Shown here piece by piece: positions 6,638 through 13,844 of a stretch of 16,582 nucleotides of DNA (position 1 is the stretch's first letter; each line of letters begins with the position of its first letter). The notes under the pieces are model-generated. The model ran no database searches, had not been told where the DNA came from, and saw only the letters and a program-made list of their open reading frames with translations. This stretch comes from LW40-45 sp048883105 (lineage in GTDB: Archaea; Asgardarchaeota; Lokiarchaeia; Sigyniarchaeales; SOKP01), in assembly GCA_048883105.1 (NCBI GenBank), contig JBHLQY010000057.1:1-16582 (forward strand), written 5' to 3'. A program made the translations under genes and the position numbers.

Positions 6638-8149
6638 ATGGTAAATTTAAATTGGAAAGGAAAACCTGAAAATAAAAAAATTTCATCAGAAAATCAAAAA
6701 GAGTGTCCTTTTCAAATTATAGAAATTCATCATCTCTTTCGACAACAGATAGTAAATAGAAAATTTAATGAAAGTTGGGAAAATCTCTTGATCTGGGGCG
6801 ATAATTTTTCTATTATGTCGCATTTATTAAAAGATTTTAAAGGAAAAATAAATCTCATTTATATTGATCCTCCTTTTTATACAGGAGGTGATTATAATTA
6901 TAAAATTCAAATAGGAGAGAAAGAGATTTCTAAAAAATCGAAACATTGGATAAGAATAAAGGCGTATAGTGATTGTTGGAAAAACGGCCTCGAGTCTTAT
7001 CTTAATTTCATTTACGAAAGATTACTTTTAATGAAAGAATTATTAGCACATAATGGTTCAATTTACATTCATTTAGACTGGCACGTATCTCATTACGTTA
7101 AAATTATGCTTGATGAGATATTTGGAATTGAAAATTTTAGAAATGAAATCATTTGGGCGTATCCTGCAGCATCTGTACAAACAAAAAGATTTTTTATGCG
7201 ATCATTTGATATTTTATTATTTTATTCGAAATCAGATGATTATATTTTCAACGACGATCCAAATATCTATATGGAGTATTCTGATCGCGTTAAAATGGCA
7301 TTAAAAGAAGATGATAAAGGAATTTATTATTATCGTGGTGGTAGTCATAATGGCAAAAAATTATCACGAAAAGTATACATTAAAAATCAAGGAATTTTTC
7401 CAAGGGATGTATGGAACGATATTCCTTACGTGAGAGCCAATACTTTAGAATATCAAGGTTTTTCGACTCAAAAACCAGAACGCCTTTTAAAAAGGATTAT
7501 TTTAGCATCTACTAATGAGAATAATTTAGTGGCAGACTTTTTCTGTGGATCTGGAACGACTTTAACTGTTGCGGAGAAGCTAGGAAGGCGATGGATTGGC
7601 TCTGATTTAAATCAGCACGCTATTCATATGACTAGAAAAAGACTCCTCGATATTCATAATAGCAACGATATTTATAAATGGAACGAGAACTATAATAAAA
7701 AGCCTCAATCTTTTAAAATTTTAAAATTAAAAGAAATTGTTAATGAGCCAATTATTCCAATTGATTTTTTAGCAGAAAACGACAAAGAAACAGATTTGTT
7801 AAAAATGGCGGAAAATATAGCATTTAATATTAAAATTCAAGAAAAAGAAAAAAAGATATTAGTAGAATTATGTAATTACACTATTCCTTTTATAAATTTC
7901 ATCTCTGAAAATGTTAAACAATTTATATCATCATTCTCAGATTGGATCGATTATTGGTCAATAGATTTTAATTTTCAAGGTAATAGTTTTAATAACATGT
8001 GGGCCTCTTATAGAACTCCAAAAAAAAGAAGATTGTCTCTTATCGCGTCATTTAATTACGAGGAAGCTGGAGATTATCAAATACTAGTAAAAGTTATTGA
8101 TATTTTTGGAATAGAAACAATTCAAAGTCATACTGTAAGAATTATTTAA
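6638..8149 (+). CDS. Site-specific DNA methyltransferase, amino-methylating, beta-class order
   Basis: The 503-residue protein transfers a methyl group from AdoMet to an exocyclic amino group in DNA (N6-adenine or N4-cytosine). Motif IV DPPF lies at 77-80 (IYIDPPFYTGG) and motif I FxCGSGT at 301-308 (DFFCGSGTTLTVAEKLGRRWIG), so the order is the circularly permuted beta class. TQKPERLLKRII at 277-288 is motif X, and LIWGDN at 51-56 starts the typical entry. The target-recognition region lies between. After residue 330 a helical linker leads to a beta-rich C-terminal domain at 437-503 (IDYWSIDFNFQG ... YEEAGDYQILVKVIDIFG). I recall similar domains on some large type III-like methyltransferases. 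No restriction or helicase partner is in view, so it looks solitary. It converges on truD with a 6-nt gap. Confidence 0.9.
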   Translation: MVNLNWKGKPENKKISSENQKECPFQIIEIHHLFRQQIVNRKFNESWENLLIWGDNFSIMSHLLKDFKGKINLIYIDPPFYTGGDYNYKIQIGEKEISKKSKHWIRIKAYSDCWKNGLESYLNFIYERLLLMKELLAHNGSIYIHLDWHVSHYVKIMLDEIFGIENFRNEIIWAYPAASVQTKRFFMRSFDILLFYSKSDDYIFNDDPNIYMEYSDRVKMALKEDDKGIYYYRGGSHNGKKLSRKVYIKNQGIFPRDVWNDIPYVRANTLEYQGFSTQKPERLLKRIILASTNENNLVADFFCGSGTTLTVAEKLGRRWIGSDLNQHAIHMTRKRLLDIHNSNDIYKWNENYNKKPQSFKILKLKEIVNEPIIPIDFLAENDKETDLLKMAENIAFNIKIQEKEKKILVELCNYTIPFINFISENVKQFISSFSDWIDYWSIDFNFQGNSFNNMWASYRTPKKRRLSLIASFNYEEAGDYQILVKVIDIFGIETIQSHTVRII

Positions 8150-8155
8150 TTATTT

Positions 8156-9520
8156 TTATTTCATTAATTCTCTAAGAAGCATTGTAGCATAGGATCCTTT
8201 CGGGAGTGAAAATTCAATTTTTATTTTTTTTTTTCCTGGAAAGAGATCATCGTCGTCTAGTTCAACGATATTTAATCCGGTAGGTTTGGCTATCATTGCT
8301 CTAAATGAACCTTTAAATTCGAACTCATATAATAAATCACTCTTATAAATGTTGTTATCAATATATTCTTGTTTAATGATTTCTTCAAAAAGATTTTTCA
8401 TAAGAGGAAAGTGATCTAAATTAGTATTATATCCTACAATGGGAACAACTATCGTAGCCCTATTGACTTTTATTGCTTCGTCCAAATATTCATCATATCG
8501 CCCCCCAAGCCTACCATATATATATTTTATTTGAGTAACATTTCCATTATCATCATCTAAAATACTTATACTATCTCCTTTAACGGGTTTTAACGGTATT
8601 CCCATTTTGACTCGTAAAGAAATCATTTTGTTAAAAATGTAAGATTGAAACGAGCTAATTAACAAATTTTTTAAGTCTGGGGGGATTGCATTAAAGCTAC
8701 CTTTATAATCTCCAGGAAAATCTATTATATGTTTAATCATAGACCTTTCATAAGAGAGGCTTTTTGGAAAGGTTTCATAAACCCTTTCAAGGTCAATATT
8801 ATTCTTTACATTACTACGAATAGACTGCAATTGAGGACTCTCGGTAGAGTATTTCGTTGAAACAAACTCATCGAAGGCTTTTTCAAAATTTCCTTCTAAC
8901 AAATACCTTCCAATTTTATGAGAATTAGGTCTATATTTTCCGAATCTTTGAAGTCCAAAATAATTTGGGAATCCTTGTTTTTCTAAAAGTTCAATTAAAG
9001 AATTAATGTTCTTCTCTAAATTTTCTTTATTATCAATATTTCTTATTACTATTGTAAAATTATTGCCCCAATTAACTCCTAATTTTACTGGCTTTTTGGT
9101 TGGTTCAATACATCTAAAAAACAAATCCCTTATTTTTAATCTTTTTAATTGTTCAATAAAATTTCCTCTAATAGAAAGCTTTTGAACGCTAATTGAACAT
9201 TTGTCTTTTAATCCAGAATAATATACAAAATTCGGTGAGATCTTTAAAGCTTGACTAATTTCACTTATAGCTTCAAAAGTGTCTTTATTTATCTTAATCA
9301 AATTAAATGTGGTATATTTATCTTTTGAATCTTTTAAAAAAGGAGTACATGTGAAATCGTCTTTAACTTCGAGTATTTTCCCATTTGTTGTTATTTCTTT
9401 TACAATAAAATCTTTATAAGTGTTTTTATATACGCCACCAATGCCATCTATTTCTGGCGTGCTGTATATTTCAATTCCTACAATTTTTTCAACATCCGCC
9501 TTGTTATTCTTTATAATAAT
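8156..9520 (-). CDS. truD: tRNA pseudouridine synthase TruD, with apparent ATT start
   Basis: TruD makes pseudouridine at tRNA position 13. The catalytic Asp is in SGLKDKCSISVQ (Asp106 in my numbering), with the conserved FGLQRFGKYRPNSHKIG at about 190-206 and the TRUD insertion domain after it. The first usual start codon in frame is a TTG at 9301, but the frame stays open 79 codons further and encodes the family N-terminus: VGIEIYSTPEIDGIGGVYK and KDFIVKEI. That segment holds no ATG, GTG or TTG, and a TAA at 9541-9539 closes it upstream. The best start is ATT at 9520, with GGGAGA (9532-9527) 6 nt before it, inside pth2; ATT 9517 or ATA 9514 are alternatives. The 454-aa length fits archaeal TruD. 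It is the last gene of the L38e operon, overlapping pth2 by 10 nt. Confidence 0.92.
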   Translation of the reverse strand: MIIKNNKADVEKIVGIEIYSTPEIDGIGGVYKNTYKDFIVKEITTNGKILEVKDDFTCTPFLKDSKDKYTTFNLIKINKDTFEAISEISQALKISPNFVYYSGLKDKCSISVQKLSIRGNFIEQLKRLKIRDLFFRCIEPTKKPVKLGVNWGNNFTIVIRNIDNKENLEKNINSLIELLEKQGFPNYFGLQRFGKYRPNSHKIGRYLLEGNFEKAFDEFVSTKYSTESPQLQSIRSNVKNNIDLERVYETFPKSLSYERSMIKHIIDFPGDYKGSFNAIPPDLKNLLISSFQSYIFNKMISLRVKMGIPLKPVKGDSISILDDDNGNVTQIKYIYGRLGGRYDEYLDEAIKVNRATIVVPIVGYNTNLDHFPLMKNLFEEIIKQEYIDNNIYKSDLLYEFEFKGSFRAMIAKPTGLNIVELDDDDLFPGKKKIKIEFSLPKGSYATMLLRELMK

Positions 9521-9867
9521 TGCAAATCTCCCGTTATTTTATCAATTTCAGTTGATAAAGCAGGACCTATCCCCAAAGCGGTCATAGTACCAGGGTCTAA
9601 TTGAGTTAAACCAGCATCCTTGACAAGAAAGCATGGAATTCTATTTTCAAGTACCTTCTTATATATTTCATTAATTTCTTCCATACTACTAACTTTTAAT
9701 ACTACTTTTTTTTGTCCTGAATTTTTCCATTTTTTCCATTCTTTCTTAGTTTTTACTCTTGCTAAATCGGAAGCAGATACACTAGCATGACATGCCTGCG
9801 CGCATTTCTTCCCAGTACTCATCTTTAAATCTATTCTAATTAAAATAACTTGTTTAAATTCATACAT
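9511..9867 (-). CDS. pth2: Peptidyl-tRNA hydrolase 2
   Basis: The 118-residue enzyme releases peptides from peptidyl-tRNA dropped by ribosomes. It has the archaeal/eukaryotic Pth2 signature: KMSTGKKCAQACHAS at 15-29 with the conserved Lys-Gly-Lys and Ala-x-Ala-x-His pattern, KVVLKVSSMEEI at about 54-65, and KDAGLTQLDPGTMTALGIGP at about 83-102. The C-terminus DKITGDLQLL is the usual strand that ends this family. The length is the family standard (115-120 aa). ATG at 9867 lies 41 nt after the NusA-like gene stop. Its 3' end overlaps the apparent truD start by 10 nt and hides that gene's ribosome-binding site. The assignment is firm. Confidence 0.95.
   Translation of the reverse strand: MYEFKQVILIRIDLKMSTGKKCAQACHASVSASDLARVKTKKEWKKWKNSGQKKVVLKVSSMEEINEIYKKVLENRIPCFLVKDAGLTQLDPGTMTALGIGPALSTEIDKITGDLQLL
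9527..9532 (-). promoter_or_regulatory. Shine-Dalgarno-like site deciding the truD start
   Basis: The minus strand reads GGGAGA inside the last codons of pth2, then six nucleotides (TTTGCA), then ATT at 9520. GGAG can pair with the archaeal 16S anti-Shine-Dalgarno at normal spacing. This favours ATT 9520 over the downstream ATT 9517 and ATA 9514, and suggests translational coupling to pth2. Confidence 0.5.
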
Positions 9868-9908
9868 AGACGAATATCAAGGTTATTCTTAAGAAATTAT
9901 TTTATCGA

Positions 9909-10424
9909 TTATAAGTATTCAATCCTTGTAGTATTTCCAGTCAATTCATAAATTAATTCTTCAAGCTCGTTGCTGGTGAATAGTATATCGTTTTTGTCTG
10001 ATTTACTAATTACAGCTTTGAATTCTATATCCCCCGTAGCAAGGAAAATTTCATTTAAAGAAACTAATTTGCTTGGAGCAATTAAACTTTCAACAACGGG
10101 CCTAGGTTTATTAGTCTTCTCGATTAAAATTATCTTGTCGATTTTATATGATTCTCTCATCCAATCCATTAACTCTTTGGTAAATTTTAATTTATCTTTA
10201 TATCCGACTTCAAGGATGACAACATCCTCATAATCTATTGCCCTATAAAAAGATACATCTTTTAAGAAGCCAAATTGTTCGTGCTCATTTTCCTCCAGCT
10301 CAACCAAATCTTTTGCTAAATCTAATTCAAATTCTGTCAATTGTCCTGTATCTAATCTTTCTTGACAGCTATTACATAAAAATCCTGAATTAACGCAAGT
10401 AAGACAGGCTGGAAGAACTTTCAT
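9909..10424 (-). CDS. Zn-knuckle plus KH-like, archaeal NusA-like RNA-binding protein
   Basis: The 171-residue protein starts with a four-cysteine zinc site, PACLTCVNSGFLCNSCQERL (residues 5-24; C7, C10, C16, C19). A helix follows (ELDLAKDLVELEE), then an alpha/beta domain. The stretch at about 100-140 (IILIEKTNKPRPVVESLIAPSKLVSLNEIFLATGDIEFKAVI) resembles the 'vve.t.d.r.fledll.Pa.v.gvn.v..pdG' segment I associate with archaeal NusA-like KH proteins carrying an N-terminal zinc site. A classical GxxG loop is not clear, so the KH assignment is by overall pattern. Its place between L38e and pth2 fits an RNA-binding role in transcription or translation. ATG 10424 is 27 nt after the L38e stop. Another Zn/alpha-beta RNA-binding protein is the alternative. 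Confidence 0.62.
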   Translation of the reverse strand: MKVLPACLTCVNSGFLCNSCQERLDTGQLTEFELDLAKDLVELEENEHEQFGFLKDVSFYRAIDYEDVVILEVGYKDKLKFTKELMDWMRESYKIDKIILIEKTNKPRPVVESLIAPSKLVSLNEIFLATGDIEFKAVISKSDKNDILFTSNELEELIYELTGNTTRIEYL

Positions 10425-10451
10425 TACCTAATTGAATACTCAAATTTTTAT

Positions 10452-10646
10452 TTATAATTCAATTATATCGCAACTAATTTGCTTAATGAGTCGTTCAGCT
10501 GAACTTGGGTCAGTTTTGAAGGTATAAAGTATTTTCTTTGTGCGAAGTTTCAATTTAACTACATCTTTTATTCGTTTTACTCGACAGTGGAAAGCGTTCT
10601 CAGCTAACTCAAGGAATTTTTCTTCGTCAAATATTTCTCTTGGCAA
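10452..10646 (-). CDS. rpl38e: Ribosomal protein L38e (eukaryote-type), TTG start
   Basis: The 64-residue basic protein aligns by eye with eukaryotic RPL38: MPREI at the start (human begins MPRKI), DEEKFLELAENAFHCRVKRIKD, VVKLKLRTKKILYTFKTD matching 'nvKFKvRcsryLYTLvitD', and SAERLIKQI matching 'kAeKLkQsl'. L38e is a large-subunit protein absent from bacteria and present in eukaryotes and some TACK and Asgard archaea. The start codon is TTG at 10646; the conserved MPR makes this start right, and there is no ATG. A TATA-like TTTAATAAATAA lies about 25-37 nt upstream. It is first gene of the L38e-NusA-like-pth2-truD operon and is divergent from L40e. Confidence 0.92.
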   Translation of the reverse strand: MPREIFDEEKFLELAENAFHCRVKRIKDVVKLKLRTKKILYTFKTDPSSAERLIKQISCDIIEL

Positions 10647-10852
10647 ACTTACTTACACTATAGTAAATTCAATTATTTATTAAATCAATTATTTATTTTC
10701 TATACTTTATAAAATTTTAACTTTTTTATTACATTAAACAACTGTCTAGCCATAAAACTTATTTGAAATCTCTTTTTTTACAAATCATTCATATTGATTT
10801 ATTATCAAAACAATTTTAGTGGGAAAAAAATAGAAATATGAATTGATTTAAT
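10647..10852. promoter_or_regulatory. Divergent promoter region between L38e and L40e
   Basis: This 206-nt AT-rich spacer separates two divergently transcribed ribosomal protein genes. On the minus strand a TTTAATAAATAA box at about 10671-10683 fits L38e. On the plus strand the A-rich stretch at about 10823-10832 is the only candidate at the right distance from the L40e ATG, and it is weak. No further gene is visible. Confidence 0.45.
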
Positions 10853-11017
10853 ATGAGCCCGCTTGACGATCCAGTGAAGAGGAAAATAGCACAACACCAT
10901 CTTTTATTAAAGAGTGTCTGCCGCAGATGCGGTGCTCTTAACCCACCAAGAGCAACTAAATGCCGACGTTGTCATGGCAAAGATTTACGTAGGAAAAAAA
11001 AAGATTTGCAAAAGTAA
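10853..11017 (+). CDS. rpl40e: Ribosomal protein L40e
   Basis: ATG at 10853 opens a 54-codon frame ending at TAA 11015-11017. The protein has CRRCGALNPPRATKCRRCHG (C23, C26, C37, C40), the four-cysteine zinc site of L40e with the hallmark 'C.kCgA.Npp.A.kCR.C' pattern. A basic tail (KDLRRKKKDLQK) follows. In eukaryotes this protein is made fused to ubiquitin; here, as in other archaea, it stands alone. The first residues MSPLDDPVKRKIAQHHLLLK match the archaeal family start. It is divergent from the L38e operon and 105 nt upstream of the thermosome on the same strand. Its small size makes it easy to miss; the motif makes the call firm. Confidence 0.93.
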   Translation: MSPLDDPVKRKIAQHHLLLKSVCRRCGALNPPRATKCRRCHGKDLRRKKKDLQK

Positions 11018-11079
11018 CTCTTAATTTTCCTTTTAAAGATAAAATTTTCGTAAACTTTTTTAATTTTATGACTTAGAGA

Positions 11080-11091
11080 TCTATATAAAGA
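11080..11091 (+). promoter_or_regulatory. TATA box of the thermosome gene
   Basis: CTATATAAAG at 11081-11090 is a near-consensus archaeal TATA box. It predicts transcription from about 11110, leaving a 5' UTR of roughly a dozen bases before ATG 11123. Its strength fits a highly expressed chaperonin. Confidence 0.6.
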
Positions 11092-11122
11092 AATTAATTT
11101 ATAAAAATAATGTGAAATAAGA

Positions 11123-12811
11123 ATGGCACAATTAGGCGGACAACCTATATTATTATTGAAGGAAGGCACTGAAAGAACTCGTGGGAAGGATGCTATGACA
11201 AATAACATCGCAGCAGCAAAAGCTATAGCAGAGGCAGTAAGAACGTCATTAGGACCTAAAGGCATGGATAAAATGCTAGTAGATCAATTCGGTGATGTCG
11301 TAATTACTAATGATGGAGCTACAATCTTAAAAGAGATTGATGTTCAACATCCAGCAGCTAAAATGATGGTAGAGGTGGCAAAAACTCAAGATAGTGAGGT
11401 CGGAGATGGCACAACAACCTCTGTAGTTCTGGCGGGAGAATTATTAAAAAGAGCGGAAAAGCTCATTTTGCAAAAAATCCATCCAACTGTAATAACAGAA
11501 GGATTTCGAAAAGCTGCTGAAAAATCTATTGAGATTCTTGATAAAATGTCAATAAAAAGTGGTATAGACGACGAAACGCAACTTAAAAACGCTGCAATGA
11601 CCTGTATGTCTAGCAAAATTGTATCCGAATCAAGGGAACAATTAGCAGCAATTTGTATGGAAGCGATTAAATCCATTGCTGAAAAGGATGATAATGGGAA
11701 TTGGGTAGCTGATATTGATAAGGTTCAAATTCAGAAAAAAGAAGGCGAGTCAATGGATGACACACGCCTTATTAAAGGTATCATCTTGGATAAAGAAGTA
11801 GTAAGCCCAAGCATGCCCAAATCTGTAGAAAATGCTAAAATCCTTTTACTACAAAGTGCTATTGAGATTGAGAAGACGGAATTTGATAGTAAGCTTCAAA
11901 TAACCTCTCCAGAACAAATTCAGCAATTTTTAGACGAAGAGGAAAAAATGCTTCGAACTATGGTAGAAAAAATTATTAATTCTGGTGCGAATGTTGTTAT
12001 TTGTCAGAAAGGAATAGATGATATGGCACAACATTTTCTATCTAAAGCTGGAATTATGGCAGTAAGACGGGTAAAAAAATCTGACCTTGAGAAACTGTCA
12101 AAAGCAACTGGTGGAATGATTTTTACGAATTTTGATGACGCAACAGGAGATAAACTTGGATGGGCAGGATTGGTGGAAGAACGAAAAATTATGAAAGATA
12201 GTTGGATTTTTATTGAAGAATGTAAGGATCCTAAATCTGTAGTAATTTTAATTAGAGGAGGTACCGAACTTATAGTAGACGAGGTTGATAGGGCTATTCA
12301 CGATGCATTATGCGTAGTTCGGGATGTTGTAGAAGATCAAAAAATTGTAGGCGGGGGGGGTGCTCCAGAATTAGAAACAGCAATTCAATTAAGAAAATAT
12401 GCATCAACTTTAGGTGGGCGTGAACAGTTGGCTGTAGAAGTATTTGCTGATAGTCTTGACATAGTACCAAAAACCTTAGCTGAAAACGCAGGGTTAGATC
12501 AAATCGAGATACTAATGAAATTGAGAGCAACACATCAGCAAGGAAATAAATTTGCTGGTCATGATTTAGATTCTGGTGAAATCATTAATAACATGATGGA
12601 AGTTGGAATTGTTGAGCCCACAGCTGTTAAGGTACAAGCAATTAAAAGCTCAGTTGAGGCTGCATCCATGATATTAAGTATTGATGATGTAATCGCAGGA
12701 GCCAAGAGTGCGATGCCGCCAATGCCTCCAGGAGGAGGTATGCCTCCAGGCATGGGTGGGATGGGAGGTATGCCCCCAGGTATGGGTGGGATGCCCCCGG
12801 GTATGATGTAA
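11123..12811 (+). CDS. thsA: Thermosome subunit (group II chaperonin, CCT/TCP-1 family)
   Basis: The 562-residue subunit builds the double-ring ATP-driven folding chamber of archaea, related to eukaryotic CCT. Visible motifs are the equatorial RTSLGPKGMDKMLVD (40-54), NDGATIL (63-69), the nucleotide-binding GDGTTT (94-99), and VGGGGAPE near residue 410 in the C-terminal equatorial domain. The apical and intermediate domains lie between. The C-terminus is an MPPGMGGM-type tail that projects into the chamber. It is a complete family-length gene with ATG start and a strong TATA box, ended by long T-runs. It is preceded by L40e. I cannot tell from one gene whether other subunit types (alpha/beta/gamma) exist elsewhere. 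Confidence 0.97.
   Translation: MAQLGGQPILLLKEGTERTRGKDAMTNNIAAAKAIAEAVRTSLGPKGMDKMLVDQFGDVVITNDGATILKEIDVQHPAAKMMVEVAKTQDSEVGDGTTTSVVLAGELLKRAEKLILQKIHPTVITEGFRKAAEKSIEILDKMSIKSGIDDETQLKNAAMTCMSSKIVSESREQLAAICMEAIKSIAEKDDNGNWVADIDKVQIQKKEGESMDDTRLIKGIILDKEVVSPSMPKSVENAKILLLQSAIEIEKTEFDSKLQITSPEQIQQFLDEEEKMLRTMVEKIINSGANVVICQKGIDDMAQHFLSKAGIMAVRRVKKSDLEKLSKATGGMIFTNFDDATGDKLGWAGLVEERKIMKDSWIFIEECKDPKSVVILIRGGTELIVDEVDRAIHDALCVVRDVVEDQKIVGGGGAPELETAIQLRKYASTLGGREQLAVEVFADSLDIVPKTLAENAGLDQIEILMKLRATHQQGNKFAGHDLDSGEIINNMMEVGIVEPTAVKVQAIKSSVEAASMILSIDDVIAGAKSAMPPMPPGGGMPPGMGGMGGMPPGMGGMPPGMM
12711..12808 (+). repeat. Degenerate repeat encoding the Gly/Met/Pro tail of the thermosome
   Basis: The DNA for the tail repeats units of the type ATGCCTCCAGG(C/T)ATGGGTGGG with small variations, giving MPPGMGGM-type residues. 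It is the most GC-rich stretch of the window and a place where copy number could change by slippage. Confidence 0.55.
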
Positions 12812-12814
12812 GAA

Positions 12815-12832
12815 TTTTTTTATTTTTTTTTT
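12815..12832 (+). terminator. Oligo-T terminator after the thermosome
   Basis: Seven T (12815-12821) and ten T (12823-12832), separated by one A, start 4 nt after the stop. No hairpin is needed for archaeal intrinsic termination, so this is a good terminator candidate. Confidence 0.7.
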
Positions 12833-12933
12833 CTATTATTTTACTTATAAATTTAGATATTTATATTAATTGGAACTATATTAGCTACTTTAATATTTAT
12901 TGATTTTCTCTTTCTTTTTTAATATAAATTAAA

Positions 12934-12943
12934 CTTTAAATTG
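12934..12943 (+). promoter_or_regulatory. TATA-like box of the cyclase gene
   Basis: CTTTAAATTG (TTTAAATT at 12935-12942) is centred about 27 nt before ATG 12965 and only 18 nt before GTG 12956. Normal archaeal spacing therefore favours a leaderless start at the ATG. Confidence 0.45.
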
Positions 12944-12964
12944 GATTGAATCATTGTGAGTATT

Positions 12965-13768
12965 ATGAAATTTATTGATTTATCTATACCTATTATAAAT
13001 CCAGATGAGATGATTTTTGATCCTCCTTTAACTCAGCCTCATATCGATTACAGCGATCATGATAATGGAACAGAGCAACTGAAAGGTCTATTTATGAAAA
13101 TTGACCCAAAAGAACATTTACCTAATGGAAAAGGATGGGCTTCAGAATTAATTCACCTAAGTACTCACAGTGGGACACACATGGATGCACCTTGGCATTT
13201 TTCATCTATTCAAGATAAGGAAATTGGACAAAAGGTGGCGAAGACCATTGATGAGTTCCCTTTGGAATGGGGTATTGGACCTCTTATAGTAATAGATTGC
13301 ACTGATTATGAAGATGGATATGTATTGAAACCAGGAGATATTGATAAAAAATTAGATAATATTAATCATAAATTAAAAGAGGGAGATATTTTGTGTGTCC
13401 ATACTAATGCTTCAAAATATGCTGGCACCAAGGAATATACGAGTCGAGGGGCTGGGATTGGAAGAGAAGCAACGCTTCAAATAATTAGACAAGGAGTTCA
13501 TGTCGTAGGGACTGATGCCTGGAGCTGGGATGCCCCATTTATGTATACTTCAAATAAATGGAAGAAAATGGTAAGAGCTAAAGCACCGGATCCCTCTATT
13601 ATATGGGAAGGACACTTTGCTGGTATAGAGCTTGGTTATTTTCAGATGGAAAAAATGATAAATTTAGATAAAGTACCACCCGTTGGGGCAACAATTTATT
13701 GCTTTCCAATAAAGATTGCTCGAGCGAGTGCTGGTTGGGTTCGAGCAGTAGCAACTGTTCTAGACTAA
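12965..13768 (+). CDS. Metal-dependent cyclase / kynurenine formamidase-like hydrolase
   Basis: The protein belongs to the cyclase family (KynB-like), metal-dependent amide or ester hydrolases. The hallmark HSGTHMDAPWHF lies at 71-82 in numbering from the alternative GTG at 12956 and supplies the metal-binding His and Asp residues. The N-terminal MKFIDLSIPI matches the family start. GDILCVHTNASKY and the later GTDAWSWDAPF segment resemble the conserved 'GtD..s.D.p' motif, and a Glu in IWEGHFAGIE near 222 lies where the family has a conserved 'H..ll...i...E' stretch. The GTG would add three residues; the TATA spacing favours ATG 12965 (267 aa). The substrate is unknown: formylkynurenine, other amides, or isatin-type compounds are possible. 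The deacylase gene follows 76 nt downstream. Confidence 0.85.
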   Translation: MKFIDLSIPIINPDEMIFDPPLTQPHIDYSDHDNGTEQLKGLFMKIDPKEHLPNGKGWASELIHLSTHSGTHMDAPWHFSSIQDKEIGQKVAKTIDEFPLEWGIGPLIVIDCTDYEDGYVLKPGDIDKKLDNINHKLKEGDILCVHTNASKYAGTKEYTSRGAGIGREATLQIIRQGVHVVGTDAWSWDAPFMYTSNKWKKMVRAKAPDPSIIWEGHFAGIELGYFQMEKMINLDKVPPVGATIYCFPIKIARASAGWVRAVATVLD

Positions 13769-13818
13769 TCTTTGCATGATAATTGAGCTTAAGAATTAAT
13801 ATTTATTTAAAAAATATG

Positions 13819-13827
13819 TATTATAAT
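13819..13827 (+). promoter_or_regulatory. TATA-like box of the HDAC-family gene
   Basis: TATTATAA at 13819-13826 is centred about 22 nt before ATG 13845, predicting a leaderless transcript. This suggests the deacylase has its own promoter despite the short 76-nt gap after the cyclase gene. Confidence 0.45.
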
Positions 13828-13844
13828 AGATTGGATTCCTGATT

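Noticed and set aside
6638..8149. Part of a type III restriction, BREX or DISARM system
   Set aside because: Neither a res helicase-nuclease nor any defence gene lies on either side; the neighbours are aspS and truD.
9301..9301. TTG at 9301 as the truD start
   Set aside because: It lies inside the conserved domain (TTFNLIKINKDTFEAI) and would delete the conserved N-terminal VGIEIYSTPEIDGIGG and KDFIVKEI segments that remain in frame upstream.
10972..11265. Minus-strand ORF over L40e and the thermosome start
   Set aside because: It overlaps two firm genes, has no family resemblance and an unlikely composition, and is a shadow.
12353..12360. Run of eight G in the thermosome gene as a possible frameshift or phase-variation site
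   Set aside because: The run encodes the conserved VGGGGAPE motif and the frame is intact on both sides, so there is no sign of an error or switch.
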